Shown here: piece by piece, positions 7,841 through 16,742 of the stretch
How positions within the stretch are numbered: the stretch's first letter is position 1
Layout: each line of letters begins with the position of its first letter
DNA from: Hallerella porci
Lineage (GTDB): Bacteria > Fibrobacterota > Fibrobacteria > Fibrobacterales > Fibrobacteraceae
Direction of reading: 5' to 3'
Length of the DNA stretch: 64,000 bases
Assembly: GCF_003148885.1 (NCBI RefSeq)
Contig: NZ_QGHD01000005.1
Location: 1 to 64,000, forward strand
Notes under the pieces: model-generated
Databases searched by the model: none
What the model saw: the letters and a program-made list of their open reading frames with translations, nothing else
What the model was told of the DNA's origin: nothing
Position numbers and translations under genes: made by a program

Positions 7841-9252
7841 TACACTCCGATGTCATCGAGCGACCCAAAGTCCGAGCCGCCGCCATTTCCCGCTTCTTCT
7901 TCGGGAATGTAATTTTCGAATTTTGTGTATTGCGGAATCCACGTGAGGTCAATATCTGCAGTCGCTCCGTTACGATGCTTGGCGACGAGAAGTTGCGCTT
8001 TATTTTTGTCGGCTTCATCGTGGCTGCGGTAGAACGGACGTTCGATAAACCAAACCATGTCAGCGTCTTGTTCGATAGAGCCCGATTCACGCAAGTCCGA
8101 AAGTTGCGGACGCGTTTTGCCTCCGCGGACAGCGTCTGCGCGGTCTTCGGTTTTACGCGAAAGCTGAGCGAGTGCGATGACTGGGATTTTCAAATCTTTG
8201 GCGAGAACTTTTAAACCACGCGAAATGGCGCCGACGGCGACAGCGCGGTTTTCTTCTTTGCCCGTTTTCATCAGCTGTAAATAATCGACGATGACCAAGT
8301 CTAAACCGACTTTGCGTTTTAAACTGCGGCATTTTGAAAGTAATTCCATAATTCCTAAATCCAAATTGTCGTCCACATAAAGTGAATTCGCTTGGACGAT
8401 TCGGCTCGCTGTGCCCGGGAGCTTTGCAAATTCATCGCGGTTCAAATGTCCTGCACGGAACTTGGAAAGTTCAAGCCCAGCCATCGAACAAATGATACGC
8501 TGCATTAACTGTTCTGCGCCCATTTCGAGGCTGAAAAACGCAACTTTTTTTCCGTAATTGATGCTAGAATTCGAAGCGAGAGTGAGCGCAAACGCTGACT
8601 TTCCCATACCCGGACGCCCCGCGAGAATAATCAAATCGGAAGGCTGAAGCCCATTGGTTAAACGATCTAAATCCGTAAATCCTGTCGGACAACCGGAAAG
8701 TCCATCGCGACGATTTTCCACCGCTTTTAAAACTTCTTGCACCACATCGCCCGCAGGACGCAGAGAATTTTTCACCTGCTTTTCGGCGAGTGACATCACA
8801 GAACCTTCGACTTTCGAAATAATTTCGTCGGGTTCTGCGGTCGGGTCTTCGGCTTCTCGAATCGCTTCGTTCGAAACATTGATGAGGCGGCGAAGAACCG
8901 CTTTCTTCTGAATAATTTCTGCGTGATACCGCGCGTTGGCGCCGCTCGCCACCGATTCGATGAGCTTGAGCAAATATTCTACGCCACCGACAGCTTCTAA
9001 TTTGCCCTCTTTTTCGAGCGCATTTTGCAAAGTAACTTCGTCAATCGGCGTGTTCATCTGCGAAAGTTTCTGCAAAACTTCCCAAATAATTTTGTGCCGT
9101 TCTTGATAAAAGTCGTCGGGATTGAGAAGAGAAATTACATCGGACAGAACGTTCGAATCTTGCATTACGCCGCCGAGCAAATTGACTTCTGCTTCGGCTG
9201 CTTGCGGAGCGCTTCGCCCGCTATATTCGTAATTTTCGCTATTCTTAGCCAT
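7840..9252 (-). CDS. dnaB: Replicative DNA helicase DnaB
   Basis: 470 residues, the usual length for DnaB, the hexameric helicase that unwinds DNA at the replication fork. The N-terminal DnaB domain (about 12-115: AEVNLLGGVMQD, DDFYQERHKIIWEVL) is followed by a linker and a RecA-like domain with Walker A GRPGMGKSAFAL (about 216-227), FSLEMGAEQL, Walker B LDLVIVDYLQLM, and LSDLRESGSIEQDADMV near the end. No intein is present. It heads the dnaB-mlaE-mlaF run. Upstream (9253-9499) is an AT-rich gap of about 250 bases that must hold the divergent promoters; the nearest -10-like element for dnaB is TATTAT eight bases before the ATG. Confidence 0.96.
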   Translation of the reverse strand: MAKNSENYEYSGRSAPQAAEAEVNLLGGVMQDSNVLSDVISLLNPDDFYQERHKIIWEVLQKLSQMNTPIDEVTLQNALEKEGKLEAVGGVEYLLKLIESVASGANARYHAEIIQKKAVLRRLINVSNEAIREAEDPTAEPDEIISKVEGSVMSLAEKQVKNSLRPAGDVVQEVLKAVENRRDGLSGCPTGFTDLDRLTNGLQPSDLIILAGRPGMGKSAFALTLASNSSINYGKKVAFFSLEMGAEQLMQRIICSMAGLELSKFRAGHLNRDEFAKLPGTASRIVQANSLYVDDNLDLGIMELLSKCRSLKRKVGLDLVIVDYLQLMKTGKEENRAVAVGAISRGLKVLAKDLKIPVIALAQLSRKTEDRADAVRGGKTRPQLSDLRESGSIEQDADMVWFIERPFYRSHDEADKNKAQLLVAKHRNGATADIDLTWIPQYTKFENYIPEEEAGNGGGSDFGSLDDIGV

Positions 9253-9499
9253 TAAAATAGATAATAGAAATTTTTCGTTTTTGTGTTTTGCAAAGAAATT
9301 TTTCGAGGCGGTAAAGACCTAAAAATTTTTCGTTTTTCATTTTCTTGCGCACGATTCACTCATCATTTTCGACTATCATTTTCTAATTATCACAAAATTT
9401 TATCAATCATTGAAAATGATAAATTTTATTGAAATAATATATTAGACGTATGAGTGTAGACTGACTAACTTTTGCACGTCATTCAAAAAAGGAGCTAAT

Positions 9500-9793
9500 A
9501 TGCCTGATTTTCTTGAAGCCACGATGCTTGTTTGTTTCGGTCTTTCTTGGCCGATTTCCGTGTGGAAAAATATTAAATCGCACACGGCAAAAAATATGAG
9601 CATGCGTTTTAACTTGCTGATTATCTTTGGCTATATCGCAGGAATCCTTGCGAAGTGCTATCTGCATGCGTGGAATTATGTGCTCGCCATTTACGTGCTC
9701 AACTTGGTCATCGTTTCGTGCAATGTGTTGGTTTATTACCGCAATAAAAAATACGATGCAAAGGACGAATTGTTGAAAAACTTTGCGGTGTAA
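9500..9793 (+). CDS. Small membrane protein, PQ-loop (SemiSWEET)-like
   Basis: A 97-residue protein with three hydrophobic segments. FGLSWPISVWKNIKSHTAKN near the N-terminus resembles the motif of PQ-loop/SemiSWEET transporters, with WP in place of PQ, and the protein has the three-helix length of a SemiSWEET half-transporter. Small proteins of this pattern occur in many anaerobes and are usually annotated as PQ-loop proteins of unknown substrate; transport is inference. A clear AAGGAG lies six bases before the ATG. The next gene begins 18 bases after the stop with its own GAGGAG, so the two may be co-transcribed. Confidence 0.75.
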   Translation: MPDFLEATMLVCFGLSWPISVWKNIKSHTAKNMSMRFNLLIIFGYIAGILAKCYLHAWNYVLAIYVLNLVIVSCNVLVYYRNKKYDAKDELLKNFAV

Positions 9794-9811
9794 ATTGCAG
9801 AGGAGTTCATC

Positions 9812-10405
9812 ATGAAAATGATTTATCCGCTGTTTCTTTTGGCGCTTGCGTTCGTTTTCTTCGGTTGCAATGAAAGTCATTCTTGCATTTACAATCCCGA
9901 TAACGAAACTCTCCATTGCGTCGAAAAAACATATAAGACGAAAACGATTGGCGATAAAGTTTGGCTTGCAGAAAATTTGGATTACATGGTAGAATTCAGT
10001 TTCTGCTACGGCGATGATTTTGAAAAGTGTAATGAGTTTGGACGCCTTTACACGTGGGATGCTGCGATGGAATACAATCCGATGAATAAGGATGCTTCGA
10101 ATCGCGGCGTATGTCCTGCGGGTTGGCACATTCCGACCGTCAGCGAATTTGAGGCTGCTCTTCAAACCGATCCGAATTCTTCGGCGTTGCAATTCTTAAA
10201 ATCCGGATTCCGCTATTACGATGATTCGTATGTGGACATGGGAAAGAATGCGACATTCTGGACTGCTTCGGAATACGATGGCGCGAGAGCTTACTTGGTC
10301 CGCATCGACGATAACGAAGTGAAACTCGAACACTTTAATAAAAATATCGCAGGCTCGCTCCGCTGCGTGAAAAATGAAAGCGCACAAGTGGCGCAGAAAA
10401 ATTGA
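9812..10405 (+). CDS. FISUMP-domain lipoprotein
   Basis: A 197-residue lipoprotein (lipobox near VFFGCNESH) with a complete FISUMP domain (TIGR02145 type). It shows the family order TIGDKVWLAENLDY, a Cys pair in FCYGDDFEKCNEFGRLYTW, GVCPAGWHIPTVSEFEA, FWTASEYDGARAYLVRI and GSLRCVKN. The domain is greatly expanded in Fibrobacter, with unknown function and probable surface location. The closing FWTASE...RCV pattern resembles C-type-lectin-like/sulfatase-modifying-factor folds, which is structural inference. Strong GAGGAG site; terminator downstream. Confidence 0.88.
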   Translation: MKMIYPLFLLALAFVFFGCNESHSCIYNPDNETLHCVEKTYKTKTIGDKVWLAENLDYMVEFSFCYGDDFEKCNEFGRLYTWDAAMEYNPMNKDASNRGVCPAGWHIPTVSEFEAALQTDPNSSALQFLKSGFRYYDDSYVDMGKNATFWTASEYDGARAYLVRIDDNEVKLEHFNKNIAGSLRCVKNESAQVAQKN

Positions 10406-10430
10406 TAATGATTTGTTGATAACGAATGCG

Positions 10431-10455
10431 GCGCGCCTTTGGCGCGCTGTTTTTA
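10431..10455 (+). terminator. Terminator after FISUMP gene
   Basis: GCGCGCC (10431-10437) pairs with GGCGCGC (10441-10447), then TGTTTTTA. Confidence 0.85.
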
Positions 10456-10512
10456 TACGCGGCGTAGCCGCCATTCTTTATTTTCAAACGCATCGTTTGA
10501 CGGTGCTTTTTT

Positions 10513-10518
10513 TATATT
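10513..10518 (+). promoter_or_regulatory. -10 element TATATT six bases before the ATG
   Basis: TATATT, then six bases, then ATG at 10525. No Shine-Dalgarno sequence is present; predicted leaderless start. Confidence 0.5.
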
Positions 10519-10524
10519 TTCAGC

Positions 10525-10944
10525 ATGGCTTCCGTTTCTGAAATGATTCGTAAACGTTCTCCTTTTTTACAAGAAGAATCCGCTGTTTTTCAAGAGCTTT
10601 TAACATTCTTTGGGGAAAAGGCGCAGATCGCTCCGGACTTTCATGATTTGCAAGAATTTTTGGCGCCGAGGCGACTTTATCGGGTCATCAAAATTTCGGG
10701 AACTTCGTTTATGAAATGCGCTTATGCGTTGGTCGATAATTTCCCAGAATGTACGCGGGCGCTTGGAATGCTTCGCTATTATCGTTCGTCGGGTTCTATT
10801 TTTTGGGGCGACGTGGAAAAAGCAGAAAATATCATTTCCAATTCGTTAACGATGGATGTTTACGGTTGGGCGCCAGATTCGTTCACCGTTTTTGAAGGCG
10901 AAAAAGACGGTAAATTTGAATTGACCGCAATTCTCGCTTTTTAA
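10525..10944 (+). CDS. Hypothetical protein, 139 aa
   Basis: I do not recognise this protein. It is soluble-looking, with no signal peptide or membrane segment, rich in aromatic and charged residues, and shows the segments FLAPRRLYRVIKISGTSFMK and SGSIFWGDVEKAENI. The codon pattern matches its neighbours, the gene sits between a terminator and a convergent gene six bases away, and a promoter-like TATATT stands at the leaderless distance from the ATG, so the gene is probably real. Confidence 0.65.
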   Translation: MASVSEMIRKRSPFLQEESAVFQELLTFFGEKAQIAPDFHDLQEFLAPRRLYRVIKISGTSFMKCAYALVDNFPECTRALGMLRYYRSSGSIFWGDVEKAENIISNSLTMDVYGWAPDSFTVFEGEKDGKFELTAILAF

Positions 10945-10950
10945 TTTTTC

Positions 10951-13134
10951 TTATAAAAATTCAAAAAGAATAATGCCCGGAATTTTTCCGGTTCCGACCC
11001 AACTATTTAAATATTCCACTAATTCGTGATCGACGACTTTGTTGAATTTATACGAAGCGTCGCGCAAAATCGGAAGTTTACCGCGGTCTAAAATTAAAAA
11101 TCCCGTGTGCACAATGTCGAGAGAATTGAGTTTGCTTACGAATCCGATTCCGCGAACGGTGCGTTCTCCTTGCCACGGCGAGCCTGCAAATTCAATCGCT
11201 TTTTCGAGAGGCAAATACCGCAGATATAATTTCGTATCGGGCTCCGAAACTTGGATATTTTTCGTTTTGAAAAATTCTTTTTTCGAAATAATGCGTTCGA
11301 CAAGAGTATCGTTCGGAAGCGCAATTTGACGGGCGAATTTTCCTTCGCCAATCCAATCGACGACGAAATAATGTTTGCGGAAACGGTAAGAAATTTTTCC
11401 GTCGATGTAACGGAGTTTTTGTAACACGCTAAAAATGCTGTCATCGCTTGGACTTTTTGCGAGAGCGAGAACGTGTTCAATGAAAGTTACGCAATCGAGA
11501 GAATCCGTATTGATCATCGGCATCGGAGAAATGGAATCGCGGAAGCCTTCGCCAGTGGGACCGCCGTGACCGTAAGGAATATCGAGAAATTTTTCGGAGA
11601 AAAATCGAATGCGATTTTCCAGTCCCGTAATCGAACTTCCTTGATGATACAAATCTTTCATCGTGAGCAAAGAATTGTAGCCGTTATTTGCCGCGCGGTA
11701 AATGCAAGACCAAATTGAATCAAGCGCATCTTTGGTAACGTTGTCGGGAATTTTTCCAGTCTTATTAAAATACGAAGCGATGAGAAGAGTGTCGCCGTCG
11801 ATCGTGGGCATAAAACCGACAAGTCCGTGCGTTTCGTTGATGAATCCGGTTTTGAATCGAATGCACCACGCGTAATCTAAATTCTGCATCCGTTTTGCGC
11901 CGCTTCCGATTCCAGGTCCCGCAAAACTTTGAATGTAAAATTTTCCTTTGGGATGTCGCGCCATCGCTGCGAGTAATTGCGTTTCCGCAGACGGTTTGAG
12001 TTTGTTATCGGGCGAAAGTCCGCAGCCGTCAAAGAGCACAAAATCATCGGGATTTAAATGCAGTTTTTGCAAAAATTCTTTCACGCCTTTGCGTCCATTT
12101 TCCACATTTCCCGTTTGATATTTGACGGCAGAAAAATTGCGAAAGAGCGCTTCGGCATGTAAATTTTGACTGCGCTGATTGATTTCATCGAGGAAACTTA
12201 AAAGCGGCGTGCCTTCAAAAGAAAAGGAAACAAGTTCAATGCCGCTCGGAATTGTCGAATCGATTGCAACGGTAATATTGCGGTCTTTTAATGCGTGCAA
12301 AAATGCGGCTTCAAAATAGCGATTCGGATTGCGCACCGGAATGACGACGGCTGCATTTTTCACATTTTTTCCGATGCTTCCCGAAATGGTGAAAATCGGT
12401 TTATCCGGATCGAGAGCGTAACGCCATTTGCGACGATTGCCGTTGACGGTTTTTAATGTGTTGTTAATTTGTACGTAACCAATGTCAGGCTCCACGGTAA
12501 TTTTCGCCGAATCATTTTCGTTTTCACCGGGATCGATATGAATGAGAGCGCAATTATCGTTGAAAATAAGTGGCGTTACCTCGGCGCCATACCACGAAAG
12601 GAAATAATTTGACCGCCAATGTTCTGGCTTTCGCGGACCCGAGAAATAAGAGGTGTCTAGCTCCGTGCGGATTTGTAGCGTGTCAATTCCTTTGGCGCGA
12701 ATTGAATCGGCGAGACTATGCAAAATGTAAAATGGTTCTGCATAAAAACGCCCCGAAATTCCGGGATCGCCTTCTCCGCGTAAACGGATAACGCCGCGGA
12801 AAGTTTTGCCGCTGATGCTGCCCGCTAATTGCACCGAAGTTTTTGCTCGAAATTGAAGCGGTAAAAAATCAAGCGCCGCCGCCGTTGTGACGGTTTTTAA
12901 TGTACTCGCCGGCGTAAAAAAAGAATCCGATTGAACGGAAATGAGTTCGTTTCCGGAATGCAGCGACCGAATGGAAATGCCAAATTTAGAACCCGGAACC
13001 ATCGAGTCGGCGATGGTTTGATAATCCGAAGAATTCAAAAAAAGTTTCGGCGTAAACGCCACCGAATCTTTCCCATTTTCTTTGGCAAAAATTGCGGATG
13101 CGATGAGCAAAATGGTGAAGAAAATCGGCTTCAT
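10951..13134 (-). CDS. S13 D-Ala-D-Ala carboxypeptidase fused to DUF1460 amidase-like domain
   Basis: A 727-residue exported protein. After the signal peptide (MKPIFFTILLIASAIFA) an S13/PBP4-type domain occupies about residues 30-485, with the active-site tetrad STLK at 77-80, DGCGLSPDN around 369-377 and KTG at 428-430. A second domain (about 500-727) matches the DUF1460 N-acetylmuramoyl-L-alanine-amidase-like family: LDCVTFIEH places a candidate nucleophile Cys at 548, and DIVHTGFL a candidate His at 676. The protein should trim peptidoglycan peptides and perhaps also cut the amide linking them to muramic acid. The start ATG overlaps the aroA stop (ATGA), so the genes are coupled; an in-frame upstream extension lies inside aroA and was rejected. 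Confidence 0.87.
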   Translation of the reverse strand: MKPIFFTILLIASAIFAKENGKDSVAFTPKLFLNSSDYQTIADSMVPGSKFGISIRSLHSGNELISVQSDSFFTPASTLKTVTTAAALDFLPLQFRAKTSVQLAGSISGKTFRGVIRLRGEGDPGISGRFYAEPFYILHSLADSIRAKGIDTLQIRTELDTSYFSGPRKPEHWRSNYFLSWYGAEVTPLIFNDNCALIHIDPGENENDSAKITVEPDIGYVQINNTLKTVNGNRRKWRYALDPDKPIFTISGSIGKNVKNAAVVIPVRNPNRYFEAAFLHALKDRNITVAIDSTIPSGIELVSFSFEGTPLLSFLDEINQRSQNLHAEALFRNFSAVKYQTGNVENGRKGVKEFLQKLHLNPDDFVLFDGCGLSPDNKLKPSAETQLLAAMARHPKGKFYIQSFAGPGIGSGAKRMQNLDYAWCIRFKTGFINETHGLVGFMPTIDGDTLLIASYFNKTGKIPDNVTKDALDSIWSCIYRAANNGYNSLLTMKDLYHQGSSITGLENRIRFFSEKFLDIPYGHGGPTGEGFRDSISPMPMINTDSLDCVTFIEHVLALAKSPSDDSIFSVLQKLRYIDGKISYRFRKHYFVVDWIGEGKFARQIALPNDTLVERIISKKEFFKTKNIQVSEPDTKLYLRYLPLEKAIEFAGSPWQGERTVRGIGFVSKLNSLDIVHTGFLILDRGKLPILRDASYKFNKVVDHELVEYLNSWVGTGKIPGIILFEFL

Positions 13135-14471
13135 TTTGCACTCGGAATTTCGAAATTTGCACCGCTGAACATTTTTAAATCTTTCCAGTAAGCGGGATAA
13201 GTTTTGTTCACGCAGAGCGGATCTAAAATGCGAATTTTTTGGGAACGAGAAATGCCGAAAGCCGCAAGGCTCATGCACATCGCCATTCGATGATCATTAT
13301 AAGTTTCAAATTCTGCGGGGAGAAATTCGTCGGGCGGTGTAATCGTAATCGAATTTTCTGTCGTCGAAATTTTTGCGCCGGTTTTTGAAAGTTCTGCTTT
13401 CATCGCTGCGAGACGATCGGTTTCTTTGACTTTCCAACTGCCTATGCCGCGGATTGTGCTCGTGCCATTAGCAAAAAGGCAAAGCGCTGCAACGGTCATC
13501 GCAGCATCGGGAATCGAAGACAAATCGCAGTCGATTTTTTGAAGCGGAAATTGGCCGCGCTTGCAATCGATGAAACCTTTTCCGTAAACGATTTCTGCTC
13601 CCATTTGCGACAAAACTTCTGCAAAATAAACATCGCCTTGCATGCTGTTTTGATCGATGCCGTATAAGCGAACGGGACCGCCTGCAATCGCAGCCGAAGC
13701 AAAAGCATAACTTGCGCTCGACGCATCGCCTTCGACAGTGTAATCGCCCGGCGAAATGTAGCCCGTATTCGGTACGCAGAATTTTTGGAAATTTTCGTTT
13801 TCAACATGCACGCCGAATTCTTGCATCATCCGAAGAGTCATCGCAACGTAGGGCTTCGAAATGAGTTCGCCATCGACGAGAATGGTCAGCGGATTTTCCA
13901 TGCAAGGAGCAGCCAAAAGAACTGCGGTCAAATATTGGCTCGAAATATTTCCTTTGATGTGCATCGTGCCGCCGCCGAGACCGTTTGCGTGAATGACGAC
14001 GGGCGGAAATCCTTCTTTTTCGGCGTAGTCAATTTTGGCGCCGACTTGAATGAGCGCATCCACTAAATCGCGGATGGGGCGTTCTTTCATGCGGTCAATT
14101 CCGGTGAGTGTAAAATCTCCGTTTCCAAGAGAAGCTGCCGCGGTTAAAAAGCGAATCGAAGTTCCCGAATTTCCGATGAAAAGTTCCGCCTTTTTGCTTG
14201 AAAATTTTCCGCTTGCGCCCGAAATTTCTGCGTCTTTAAAATCGTTTGAAAATCGCATGTTGGCGATGCCCAATTTTTTTAACGATTCCGCCATGTAATG
14301 CGTGTCATCGCTCCACAATAAATTGTGCAAATGCGTTGTGCCGCGGGCAAGAGCTGCGAGTAAAAGCGCTCGATTTGTAATACTTTTGGAGCCAGGAAGG
14401 CAAAGTTCTCCCAGAAAATGGTTTAAATAGGGAATATCCAAAAAAGTTGTATTCAAAGAATGCGTATTCAT
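13131..14471 (-). CDS. aroA: 3-phosphoshikimate 1-carboxyvinyltransferase (EPSP synthase)
   Basis: 446 residues. It should transfer enolpyruvyl from phosphoenolpyruvate to shikimate-3-phosphate in the chorismate pathway. Signatures: GSKSITNRALLLAALA (about 27-42), NSGTSIRFLTAAASL, GIDRMKERPIRDLVDAL, GDASSASYAFASAAI, WKVKETDRLAAM and NDHRMAMCMSLAAFG. The length is normal. The start has no ribosome site, but TAAATT stands seven bases upstream, compatible with a leaderless message. It is followed by the coupled carboxypeptidase gene. Confidence 0.96.
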   Translation of the reverse strand: MNTHSLNTTFLDIPYLNHFLGELCLPGSKSITNRALLLAALARGTTHLHNLLWSDDTHYMAESLKKLGIANMRFSNDFKDAEISGASGKFSSKKAELFIGNSGTSIRFLTAAASLGNGDFTLTGIDRMKERPIRDLVDALIQVGAKIDYAEKEGFPPVVIHANGLGGGTMHIKGNISSQYLTAVLLAAPCMENPLTILVDGELISKPYVAMTLRMMQEFGVHVENENFQKFCVPNTGYISPGDYTVEGDASSASYAFASAAIAGGPVRLYGIDQNSMQGDVYFAEVLSQMGAEIVYGKGFIDCKRGQFPLQKIDCDLSSIPDAAMTVAALCLFANGTSTIRGIGSWKVKETDRLAAMKAELSKTGAKISTTENSITITPPDEFLPAEFETYNDHRMAMCMSLAAFGISRSQKIRILDPLCVNKTYPAYWKDLKMFSGANFEIPSAK

Positions 14472-14478
14472 AATTTCA

Positions 14479-14484
14479 AATTTA
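14479..14484 (-). promoter_or_regulatory. -10 element TAAATT seven bases before aroA
   Basis: On the minus strand TAAATT, seven bases, then ATG at 14471. No Shine-Dalgarno sequence. Confidence 0.4.
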
Positions 14485-14518
14485 GATTATTTTATAGAAG
14501 AAGACAAAAGAGGAACCG

Positions 14519-14995
14519 ATGAAACAGACGGACGGAAATTTACAGATTCTTTGCACTCTCAGCGATTTTGAAATGTTCCATTCTATCAAGCTCGAACAGT
14601 TGGTAGAAATCATTAAATTCGTTTCGCGTTTAGAATTAGATGCGGGCGAAATTTTAATGGAAGAAGGAATGGTCAGCGATTGTTTTTACCTCGTCGAATC
14701 CGGCGATGTCGAAGTGTATTTTTCGGTGCCCGGACAAAAGAATTTTTTGGAAGCTTGCCGCGTCAAAACAGGCTCGCCTGTTGGTGAAATGGCACTTCTC
14801 GAAGATGATGTGCATTCCGCGCGGGTCATGGCAAAAGAAGCTTCGAGCGTCATCAAAATTGAAAGCGCTCCGTTTTTAAAATACTGCAACAAACATCCCG
14901 AAATCGGCTTTATCGTGATGCGCAATTTGGCAAAACTTTTGTGCAGTCGTTTGCGTTATACAGATCAGTTTTTGCGTCATGTCGCCTCAAATTAA
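14519..14995 (+). CDS. Cyclic nucleotide-binding domain protein
   Basis: 158 residues consisting almost only of a cNMP-binding beta-barrel: ILMEEGMVSDCFYLVESGDV (about 43-62), then PVGEMALLEDDVHSARVMA, the phosphate-binding cassette with its Glu and Arg kept, and a final helical segment. Unlike CRP there is no helix-turn-helix, so it may be a ligand sensor that works by protein contact. GAGG stands before the ATG. The thioesterase gene follows after 23 bases, probably in the same transcript. The ligand is unknown. Confidence 0.82.
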   Translation: MKQTDGNLQILCTLSDFEMFHSIKLEQLVEIIKFVSRLELDAGEILMEEGMVSDCFYLVESGDVEVYFSVPGQKNFLEACRVKTGSPVGEMALLEDDVHSARVMAKEASSVIKIESAPFLKYCNKHPEIGFIVMRNLAKLLCSRLRYTDQFLRHVASN

Positions 14996-15018
14996 ATTCC
15001 TCGGATAGGGAGAATTTT

Positions 15019-15771
15019 ATGGAAAAAGAAATCGAAGAATATATATTCCCCGTGCGCTTTTCGGATTGTGATCCGCGGAGTCGTTTACGCATTTCGGCGT
15101 TTCTCGATTTTATGGAAGAAACGGCGATTCTCGATGCCGAAAAAAATGGCTACGGCATTTGGAAAATGGTGCAGAACGGTTACACTTCGGTGATTTCGCG
15201 TTTAAAATTACGCATCAATCATTTTCCGCGTTGGGGCGAAAAATTGCATGTTTCCACGTGGACGAAATCCATTTTTAATCACAAAGTTTTGCTGCGGGAT
15301 TATTCAATTTTAGACGATAATTTTCACATCATCGCCGAAGCGACTTCGTCGTGGTTGCTTGTCAATTTGAAAACGGGCCGCGCCGAAGATCCAGAACAAA
15401 GTCCATTTTTGCCCGAATTGTATCCCGAAAAAAATGCGATTTCCGAAAATTTGGAACTTCTCGAAGCCCGTGAAAATCCGCAGATAATTTTGCAGAAAAC
15501 CGCATACTATTCGGATATCGATATGAATCGCCACGTCAACAACTGCCGCTATGCGGACTGGGTTTTTGATGCGCTTGCGTTAGATCCCGAACTCAAAAAT
15601 CGCGAAGTGCGTTCCATTCAATTTAATTATATCGCAGGAATTGCTCCCGGCGAAACGGTAAATTTAATCCGCTTTGAAAATTCGAATCATCACGCTTTCA
15701 TTTTTGGTGTCAACGCAAATGACCCGCAAAAAGTGCATTTCCAAGCGCGAATTGGTATCGCTGGCAATTAA
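15019..15771 (+). CDS. Acyl-ACP thioesterase
   Basis: 250 residues of the FatA/FatB-like acyl-ACP thioesterase family (double hotdog fold), which releases free fatty acids from acyl carrier protein. The N-terminal hotdog has RFSDCDPRSRLRISAFLDFM and the central helix pattern GYGIWKMVQNGYTSVISRL; the C-terminal hotdog has the active-site region SDIDMNRHVNNCRYADWVFD (Asp, Asn, His). ATG 15019 is chosen for the AGGGAG site about eight bases upstream; an upstream in-frame start would overlap the previous gene. It may set acyl-chain release for envelope lipids. Confidence 0.88.
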   Translation: MEKEIEEYIFPVRFSDCDPRSRLRISAFLDFMEETAILDAEKNGYGIWKMVQNGYTSVISRLKLRINHFPRWGEKLHVSTWTKSIFNHKVLLRDYSILDDNFHIIAEATSSWLLVNLKTGRAEDPEQSPFLPELYPEKNAISENLELLEARENPQIILQKTAYYSDIDMNRHVNNCRYADWVFDALALDPELKNREVRSIQFNYIAGIAPGETVNLIRFENSNHHAFIFGVNANDPQKVHFQARIGIAGN

Positions 15772-15835
15772 AAAATTTTCTTTTGAATCAATAATTTTTA
15801 TTTTCTTTAGAAAATTTTTGTTGGATGGATAATCG

Positions 15836-16720
15836 ATGAAAGGAATTGTTCTCGCCGGAGGATCCGGAACAAGACTTTACCCGTTGACGATGGTAACGAG
15901 TAAACAGCTTTTGCCTGTTTACGATAAACCGATGATTTATTATCCGCTTTCGACGTTAATGCTCGCGGGAATTCGCGACATTCTCATCATTTCAACGCCG
16001 TCGGATTTGCCTAATTTTGAGCGTCTTTTAGGAGACGGCTCGGCGATGGGAATTCACCTTTCTTATCAAGTGCAGCCGAGTCCCGATGGACTTGCGCAAG
16101 CTTTTATTTTGGGCGAAGAATTTATCGATGGCGATGCGTGCGCCATGGTTCTCGGCGATAATATTTTTTACGGAAATGGTTTTAGTCCGCTTTTAAAAGC
16201 GGCGGTGAAAAATGCGGAAAACGGACGCGCTAGCGTGTTCGGCTATTACGTCGAAGATCCAGAACGTTTTGGCGTCGTCGAATTTGATGATTCGGGAAAA
16301 GTCATTTCGGTCGAAGAAAAACCGAAAGAACCGAAAAGCAATTATGCGATTACGGGATTATATTTTTACGATCATCGCGCTTCGCAATTTGCAAAAAATC
16401 AAAAACCGAGCGCTCGCGGTGAACTTGAAATTACCGATTTGAACAAGACATATTTGGAACGCGGCGAATTGGATGTAAAACTTCTCGGACGCGGATTTGC
16501 TTGGCTCGATACCGGCACAATGGACTCGTTAAATGAAGCGGGAAATTTTGTGAAAATGGTTGAAAGTCGTCAAGGAATTCAGATTAGCGCAGTCGAAGAA
16601 ATCGCATTCATCAACGGTTGGATTACGCGGGAAAAACTTTTGGAATCGGCAGAAAAATATGGCAAATCGCCATACGGTTTGCATTTGCGAAAAGTCGCCG
16701 ATGGGAAAATTCACTATTAA
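15836..16720 (+). CDS. rfbA: Glucose-1-phosphate thymidylyltransferase
   Basis: 294 residues. Converts glucose-1-phosphate and dTTP to dTDP-glucose, the first step of dTDP-rhamnose synthesis. Nucleotidyltransferase signature [20 protein letters not shown] (8-27), then [27 protein letters not shown] and [11 protein letters not shown]. The length is normal. GGATGG stands before the ATG. It starts the polysaccharide operon running to 22349. Confidence 0.96.
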   Translation: MKGIVLAGGSGTRLYPLTMVTSKQLLPVYDKPMIYYPLSTLMLAGIRDILIISTPSDLPNFERLLGDGSAMGIHLSYQVQPSPDGLAQAFILGEEFIDGDACAMVLGDNIFYGNGFSPLLKAAVKNAENGRASVFGYYVEDPERFGVVEFDDSGKVISVEEKPKEPKSNYAITGLYFYDHRASQFAKNQKPSARGELEITDLNKTYLERGELDVKLLGRGFAWLDTGTMDSLNEAGNFVKMVESRQGIQISAVEEIAFINGWITREKLLESAEKYGKSPYGLHLRKVADGKIHY

Positions 16721-16742
16721 AATTTGAACCTTGGAAATCAAA

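Noticed and set aside
9400-9440. AT-rich imperfect inverted repeat upstream of the gene at 9500
   Set aside because: The pairing is mostly A/T and could be chance; no good -35/-10 pair with normal spacing could be fixed.
13135-13278. N-terminal extension of the carboxypeptidase fusion
   Set aside because: It overlaps aroA, and a clean signal peptide starts at the ATG that overlaps the aroA stop.
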